From positions 1 through 61,262 of the forward strand of contig CAZKJG010000017.1 of the NCBI GenBank assembly GCA_964553045.1: a stretch of 61,262 nt of DNA, given 5' to 3'. The position numbers were made by a program, and so were the translations under genes. Of the stretch, positions 58,088 to 61,262 are shown in pieces. Under the pieces are notes generated by a model. That model did not search any database. It had not been told where the DNA came from and was given only the letters and a program-made list of their open reading frames with translations. The stretch's first letter is position 1. Each line of letters starts with the position of its first letter. This DNA is from JAWLEP01 sp964553045. Lineage in GTDB: Bacteria; Fermentibacterota; Fermentibacteria; Fermentibacterales; JCC-6.

Positions 58088-59524
58088 CTAGAAGTTCTCT
58101 CTCACATAGTCGTAGCCCGCCTGCACCGCCTGCTGATTGAGATCCACGAGCTTGGGCTTGTGGCCGAAGAGCTCGGACATCAGGCCGACAACCTCATCTA
58201 CATCGTAGAGGCCGGTGACGGCCGTGAAGGCGCCCACGCCCACCATGCTCTGGACCTTTGTGTTACCGAGGTCGTCTGCGATTCCCGTTATGGGAACCGC
58301 GAAGACCTTCGCGTCCTCCCTGGTGGGCTCCACCTCTATGAGCGTGCTGTTGTAGATGATGGTCCCGTTCTTCTGGAGGATCTTCTCGAAGCGCTCCAGG
58401 CTGGGCCTGTTCATGGCCAGCAGCACGGTGGGATCGGTGGCCTCCGGCGCGCCGATCTGGTTCTCCTGCACCTTGACCGAGCAGTTGGCCGTACCCCCTC
58501 GCATCTCCGGACCGTAAGAGGGCAGCCAGGAAACGTGGTAGCCGTACCGCATGCCCACAGTGGCTATGGCCTGGCCTGTGGACATGACTCCCTGGCCACC
58601 GAAACCGGAGATGCGTATGGAGGGATTCTCCAGGCCGGCCTGGGGCGTGGGCCGCTGCAGGTCGGTCTTCTCCTTCTCAAGCACGCCTAGGGCCTCCATG
58701 ACCTTATCCCGGTCGTGGACCGGTGTCGGCCTCTCGATGGTGCCCGCCTCATCGGAAACATCCTTGTAGAGGCCGAGGGGATACACGTCCAGCATCTTCT
58801 CCCTGATCCACTCCTGGGCCTGCACCGAGTCGGTCTTCCAGCCGCTGGGGCACATGCTGAGAACCTCGACGAAGGAAAATCCCTTCTTGGCCTTGACGTT
58901 CTCCAGAGCCTTGCGCACCGCCGTTCGGGTCTTGCGGATGTTGGCGGAGTCGTGAAGCGATGTGCGGGTCACGTAGACCGGAGCGTGCAGACCCGAGATC
59001 AGCTCGCTCATCAGTATGGGATAGCCGTCGGTCTTGGGGTCGCGGCCGTAGGGGGTGGTGGTTGTCTTCTGGCCCTCGAGGGTAGTGGGGGCCATCTGGC
59101 CTCCGGTCATCCCGTATATGGCGTTGTTCACGAAGAAGACCGCCATGTTCTCGCCGCGGTTGGCGGACTGAAGGATATTGTTGCCTCCTATGGCGGCCAG
59201 GTCGCCGTCACCCTGGTAGCTGATGACCACGCTGTCCGGATTGGCGCGGGACACGGCGGTGGCAACGGCGGGCGCCCTTCCGTGGGCCACCTGGAAGTGG
59301 CCGGTGTCGAAGTAGTAGTAGACGAACACGCTGCAGCCCACCGGGCTCATCATGATCGTGTTGTCGACTATGTTCAGGTCTTCCATCGCCTCGGCCACTA
59401 TCTTGTGCAGTATTCCGTGGCCGCAGCCGGGGCAGTAGTGCGTACGGTCCTTCTCGGCCCCCGGCTTGTGCTTGTAGACGTCCAGGAAGCCCTTGGGCTT
59501 TCTCAGTATCTTCTTATCAGCCAT
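58088..59524 (-). CDS. 2-oxoacid:ferredoxin oxidoreductase, fused beta-gamma subunit
   Basis: About 478 residues. First half (about 1-285): TPP-binding beta subunit with CPGCGHGILH and SYQGDGDLAAIGGNNILQSA ... NAIYGMTGGQM. Second half (about 310-478): gamma subunit (IRISGFGGQGVMSTGQAIA ... SWLPSYGPEMRGGTANCSV). In many organisms these are two genes. Together with the alpha and delta genes upstream it makes a VOR/KOR-type enzyme that decarboxylates a 2-oxoacid to acyl-CoA and reduces ferredoxin. Start ATG lies 2 bases after the alpha stop. Confidence 0.93.
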   Translation of the reverse strand: MADKKILRKPKGFLDVYKHKPGAEKDRTHYCPGCGHGILHKIVAEAMEDLNIVDNTIMMSPVGCSVFVYYYFDTGHFQVAHGRAPAVATAVSRANPDSVVISYQGDGDLAAIGGNNILQSANRGENMAVFFVNNAIYGMTGGQMAPTTLEGQKTTTTPYGRDPKTDGYPILMSELISGLHAPVYVTRTSLHDSANIRKTRTAVRKALENVKAKKGFSFVEVLSMCPSGWKTDSVQAQEWIREKMLDVYPLGLYKDVSDEAGTIERPTPVHDRDKVMEALGVLEKEKTDLQRPTPQAGLENPSIRISGFGGQGVMSTGQAIATVGMRYGYHVSWLPSYGPEMRGGTANCSVKVQENQIGAPEATDPTVLLAMNRPSLERFEKILQKNGTIIYNSTLIEVEPTREDAKVFAVPITGIADDLGNTKVQSMVGVGAFTAVTGLYDVDEVVGLMSELFGHKPKLVDLNQQAVQAGYDYVRENF

Positions 59525-59526
59525 GG

Positions 59527-60579
59527 CTACACTCCGTAAAGGCTTTTGAACTTCGCGAGAAGCTCGGATGCGGAAGGAACGTTTCCACCCATGCGGCCGT
59601 GGAAGTCGGACTTCATTCTGCCGTCCAGGGCCAGGTTAACGTCGTCAACCATCTGCCCGTTGGACATCTCCACGGTGAGGATGCCCTTTACTCCCCGGTC
59701 GGGAAGCTCTGCGATTATCCTCCTGGGGAAGGGGAAGAGGGTAATGGGCCTCAGCAGGCCTATCCTTATGCCCTGCTCCCGGGCCATGTCGACCGCGGTG
59801 CGGATGACCCTGCTGGCGCTGCCGTAGCCGATGCCCACGTACTCGGCATCTTCCATCATGTAGCGCTCGACCCTGACCTCGTTCTCCTCGATGGTCCGGT
59901 GCTTCTGCTGCAGGTGCCTGTTCCACTCCTCCAGCTCGTCGTGATCGAGGTATATGGAGTTGATCAGGTGCTTGGTGTCGGGGGTCCCGTGAACGGCCCA
60001 GTCGCTCTTGTCGGGGAGCTCTGCCACCGGCTCCGGGAAATCGACCGCCTCCATCATCTGCCCGATTACTCCATCTGTGAGGACGAAGGCCGGGATGCGG
60101 TACTTATCGGCCAGCTCGAAGGCCAGCATGGTGAGATCGCACATCTCCTGGGCGGAGTCCGGGGCCACCACGATGCTGCGGTAGTTGCCGTGGCCGCCAC
60201 CCTTCACCACCTGGTTGTAGTCGCCCTGCTCGGGCCCGATGTTGCCCAACCCGGGGCCTCCGCGCATGATGTCGACGATCACGCAGGGAAGCTCGCTGCC
60301 GGCGCAGTAGGACAGCGCTTCCTGCTTGAGGCTGATTCCCGGCCCCGAGCTGGCAGTCATCACCCTCTTGCCCGAGCCCGAGGCGCCGTAGACCATGTTC
60401 ATGGCGGCCACCTCACTCTCGGCCTGAAGGAACGTGCGGCCCAGCTTGGGCATCATCTCGGAGGCCTTCTCGGCGATCTCGCTGGCGGGCGTGATCGGGT
60501 AGCCGTAGTAGGCCTCGCAGCCGGCGAGGACGGCGCCGTAGACGGCGGCGTGGTTGCCCTTCATCAACTTTCTGGCCAT
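59527..60579 (-). CDS. vorB: 2-oxoacid:ferredoxin oxidoreductase, alpha subunit (VorB-like)
   Basis: 350 residues; KLMKGNHAAVYGAVLAGCEA YYGYPITPASEIAEK, FLQAESEVAAMNMVYGAS, SSGPGISLKQEALSYCAGSE and MRGGPGLGNIGPEQGDY are very close to the annotated 3-methyl-2-oxobutanoate:ferredoxin oxidoreductase alpha subunit. Substrate thus is probably branched-chain 2-oxoacids, though 2-oxoglutarate (KOR) enzymes are close relatives. One base separates it from the ferredoxin stop. It fits fermentative use of branched-chain amino acids. Confidence 0.93.
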   Translation of the reverse strand: MARKLMKGNHAAVYGAVLAGCEAYYGYPITPASEIAEKASEMMPKLGRTFLQAESEVAAMNMVYGASGSGKRVMTASSGPGISLKQEALSYCAGSELPCVIVDIMRGGPGLGNIGPEQGDYNQVVKGGGHGNYRSIVVAPDSAQEMCDLTMLAFELADKYRIPAFVLTDGVIGQMMEAVDFPEPVAELPDKSDWAVHGTPDTKHLINSIYLDHDELEEWNRHLQQKHRTIEENEVRVERYMMEDAEYVGIGYGSASRVIRTAVDMAREQGIRIGLLRPITLFPFPRRIIAELPDRGVKGILTVEMSNGQMVDDVNLALDGRMKSDFHGRMGGNVPSASELLAKFKSLYGV

Positions 60580-60580
60580 C

Positions 60581-60829
60581 CTAGCTCACCTCCCCGGCTT
60601 CGTAGCCCTTGAGGTAGACGGTGACCGCGCCCGGCTCCGGACACGAGTAGAAGCAGAAGCCGCAGCCGATGCAGCCTTCTCCCTTGTACCGGGCGTAATG
60701 AAAGCCCTTCGAGTTGAGCTTGTCCGAGACCTCGAGGACCTGCTTAGGACATGCCTGTACGCAGAGGTGACAGCCCTTGCACTCCTCGGAGTCGATCTCG
60801 GGGAACGGGTACTCGGGTGTACCGCTCAC
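60581..60829 (-). CDS. 2-oxoacid:ferredoxin oxidoreductase, ferredoxin-type delta subunit
   Basis: 82-residue polyferredoxin subunit with two [4Fe-4S] motifs: CKGCHLCVQACPKQ and CIGCGFCFYSCPEPG, and the family spacer SDKLNSKGFHYARY. Start GTG, with AGGAGGTTCAAC upstream. First gene of the leftward operon. Confidence 0.95.
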   Translation of the reverse strand: MSGTPEYPFPEIDSEECKGCHLCVQACPKQVLEVSDKLNSKGFHYARYKGEGCIGCGFCFYSCPEPGAVTVYLKGYEAGEVS

Positions 60830-60850
60830 GTTGAACCTCCTCCATGGCAG

Positions 60851-60868
60851 TTAACGATGGTGCGTTAA
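60851..60868. promoter_or_regulatory. Palindromic operator candidate TTAACG-N6-CGTTAA
   Basis: Perfect 6-bp inverted repeat with a 6-base spacer, placed between the candidate promoter (60890-60918) and the delta-subunit start at 60829. Position and symmetry suit a dimeric repressor, but the regulator is unknown. Confidence 0.4.
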
Positions 60869-60889
60869 TGATAGAAAATATGGCTTCCT

Positions 60890-60918
60890 ATGATGGCAGG
60901 ATGGCCGGAGGAAGTCAA
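60890..60918 (-). promoter_or_regulatory. Candidate promoter of the oxidoreductase operon
   Basis: On the minus strand TTGACT (60918-60913), 17 bases, CATCAT (60895-60890, 4/6). An AT-rich stretch (ATATTTTCTATCATTAACG) lies between it and the operon start. Weak match, supported by position. Confidence 0.35.
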
Positions 60919-61144
60919 CGATTCGGCGCCGGACAGGGGCAGCTTGACCGGCCCGCCACGGGCCGTATTCTACCTACTGGCGCGTACGAAAGGTAGCCGG
61001 CGCATGGACGAAGACGTGAAGAAGGATACTCGCAGCGGGGTCCTAGAGGCAGGCCGTGAAGATGGCGGTACCGGCGGGCTTGTTCCATGCGGGGAGCCGG
61101 CGGACGTGCTCTTCCATGACATCGTCCTTGAGAGGGAGGTCTGA
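60890..61144 (+). CDS. Possible short ORF, weakly supported
   Basis: 84 codons, ATG start without clear ribosome binding site. The sequence (MMAGWPEEVNDSAPDRG ... VKKDTRSGVLEAGRE) recalls the first helix of a TetR regulator in the segment RSGVLEAGRE but loses similarity afterwards, so a decayed or frameshifted regulator is possible. The reading frame could equally be chance. The window ends before the neighbouring gene can help. Confidence 0.25.
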   Translation: MMAGWPEEVNDSAPDRGSLTGPPRAVFYLLARTKGSRRMDEDVKKDTRSGVLEAGREDGGTGGLVPCGEPADVLFHDIVLEREV

Positions 61145-61148
61145 ATTG

Positions 61149-61262
61149 ATGCCGCTCATCAGCGCATTTCTGCTGGCTGCATCCTGCACGGCGGTCACCC
61201 TGGAGGTTGCGGTGGATACGGCGCTTCGGCACCGCGGCGACGTGGCCGCGGCCCGGGCCGCC
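61149..61262 (+). CDS. TolC-like outer-membrane efflux protein (N-terminus only)
   Basis: 38 codons visible before the window edge: signal peptide (MPLISAFLLAASCTA) then VTLEVAVDTALRHRGDVAAARAA, the TolC/OEP repeat start (family: TLEEAVxxAL-x-x-NPxLxxAR). GGGAGGT lies upstream of the ATG at 61149. Most likely part of a tripartite efflux or secretion system that continues to the right. Confidence 0.7.
   Translation, partial: MPLISAFLLAASCTAVTLEVAVDTALRHRGDVAAARAA

Noticed and set aside
1..61262. tRNA or rRNA genes
   Set aside because: I found no cloverleaf or rRNA-like stretch in the intergenic gaps, which are mostly under 250 bases.

Overview
This is about 61 kb of bacterial chromosome with high G+C, closely packed genes, many 4-base start/stop overlaps (ATGA, GTGA) and frequent GTG and TTG starts. 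I see no phage, plasmid or insertion-sequence genes, no tRNA or rRNA and no CRISPR array. One run of 100 N (25818-25917) is an assembly gap inside a tandem hairpin repeat. Three exported proteins end in the same short beta-rich C-terminal module (P-N-P ... YDLSGR ... G-x-Y) that FCB-group bacteria use as a secretion/sorting domain. Outer-membrane barrel proteins, a TolC-like start, an RlpA lipoprotein and class A PBPs point to a diderm cell. A 2-oxoacid:ferredoxin oxidoreductase, 4Fe-4S proteins and the lack of visible respiratory genes suggest an anaerobic peptide or amino-acid fermenter. I infer an uncultured FCB-type lineage (Fermentibacteria-like is one guess) and cannot fix the phylum from the sequence alone.

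Layout. (1) 1-18.8 kb, all minus strand: class II aldolase-like protein, dihydroorotase, TPR lipoprotein, PyrK, PyrD, RlpA lipoprotein, PyrF and a giant AsmA-like/GT51 fusion. A good promoter at 9640-9668 then starts a second run: a four-repeat GYF_2-like tail-anchored protein, pyrimidine-nucleoside phosphorylase, PilB/GspE ATPase, a lipoprotein, PBP1A, a TPR protein and a YbhN-type membrane protein cut by the window edge. Pyrimidine synthesis and salvage are thus interleaved with cell-envelope genes. (2) 18.9-25.8 kb: TrkH/TrkA potassium uptake, an unknown protein, signal peptidase I, an MscS channel, a RadC-like protein and an orphan exported protein. (3) 25.8-26.1 kb: the tandem double-hairpin repeat with the gap, next to a cold-shock protein gene. 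(4) 26.6-28.3 kb: a two-gene ABC-2 exporter. (5) 28.3-34 kb, minus strand: alanine racemase, class II cyclic-nucleotide phosphodiesterase-like protein, DUF1343/NamZ-like protein, a degenerate phosphoesterase and LeuCD-type hydratase. (6) 34-36 kb: DUF362 iron-sulfur protein and an EamA transporter. (7) 36.1-49.2 kb: a secreted peptidylarginine deiminase of the Porphyromonas PPAD type, a two-subunit FAD/Fe-S amine or imino-acid dehydrogenase, a zinc-ribbon membrane protein, an EF-G-like GTPase, a gingipain-family (C25) cysteine protease and a subtilisin. (8) 49.3-61.3 kb: LeuRS, a large PAS/GAF protein without a recognisable phosphoacceptor histidine, two outer-membrane proteins flanking ndk, a VOR/KOR-type oxidoreductase operon with fused beta-gamma subunits, and the start of a TolC-like gene.

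How the genes may work together. The most striking point is the presence within 13 kb of a PPAD-like deiminase, a gingipain-family protease and a subtilisin, all with a signal peptide and the same C-terminal sorting-type module. In Porphyromonas gingivalis, gingipains that cut after arginine expose C-terminal arginines that PPAD converts to citrulline. The PPAD-like protein here keeps the catalytic set and the two arginines that I recall binding the substrate carboxylate. Together with the amino-acid dehydrogenase complex and the branched-chain 2-oxoacid:ferredoxin oxidoreductase, this is consistent with a lifestyle built on extracellular protein breakdown. The functional link itself is inference.
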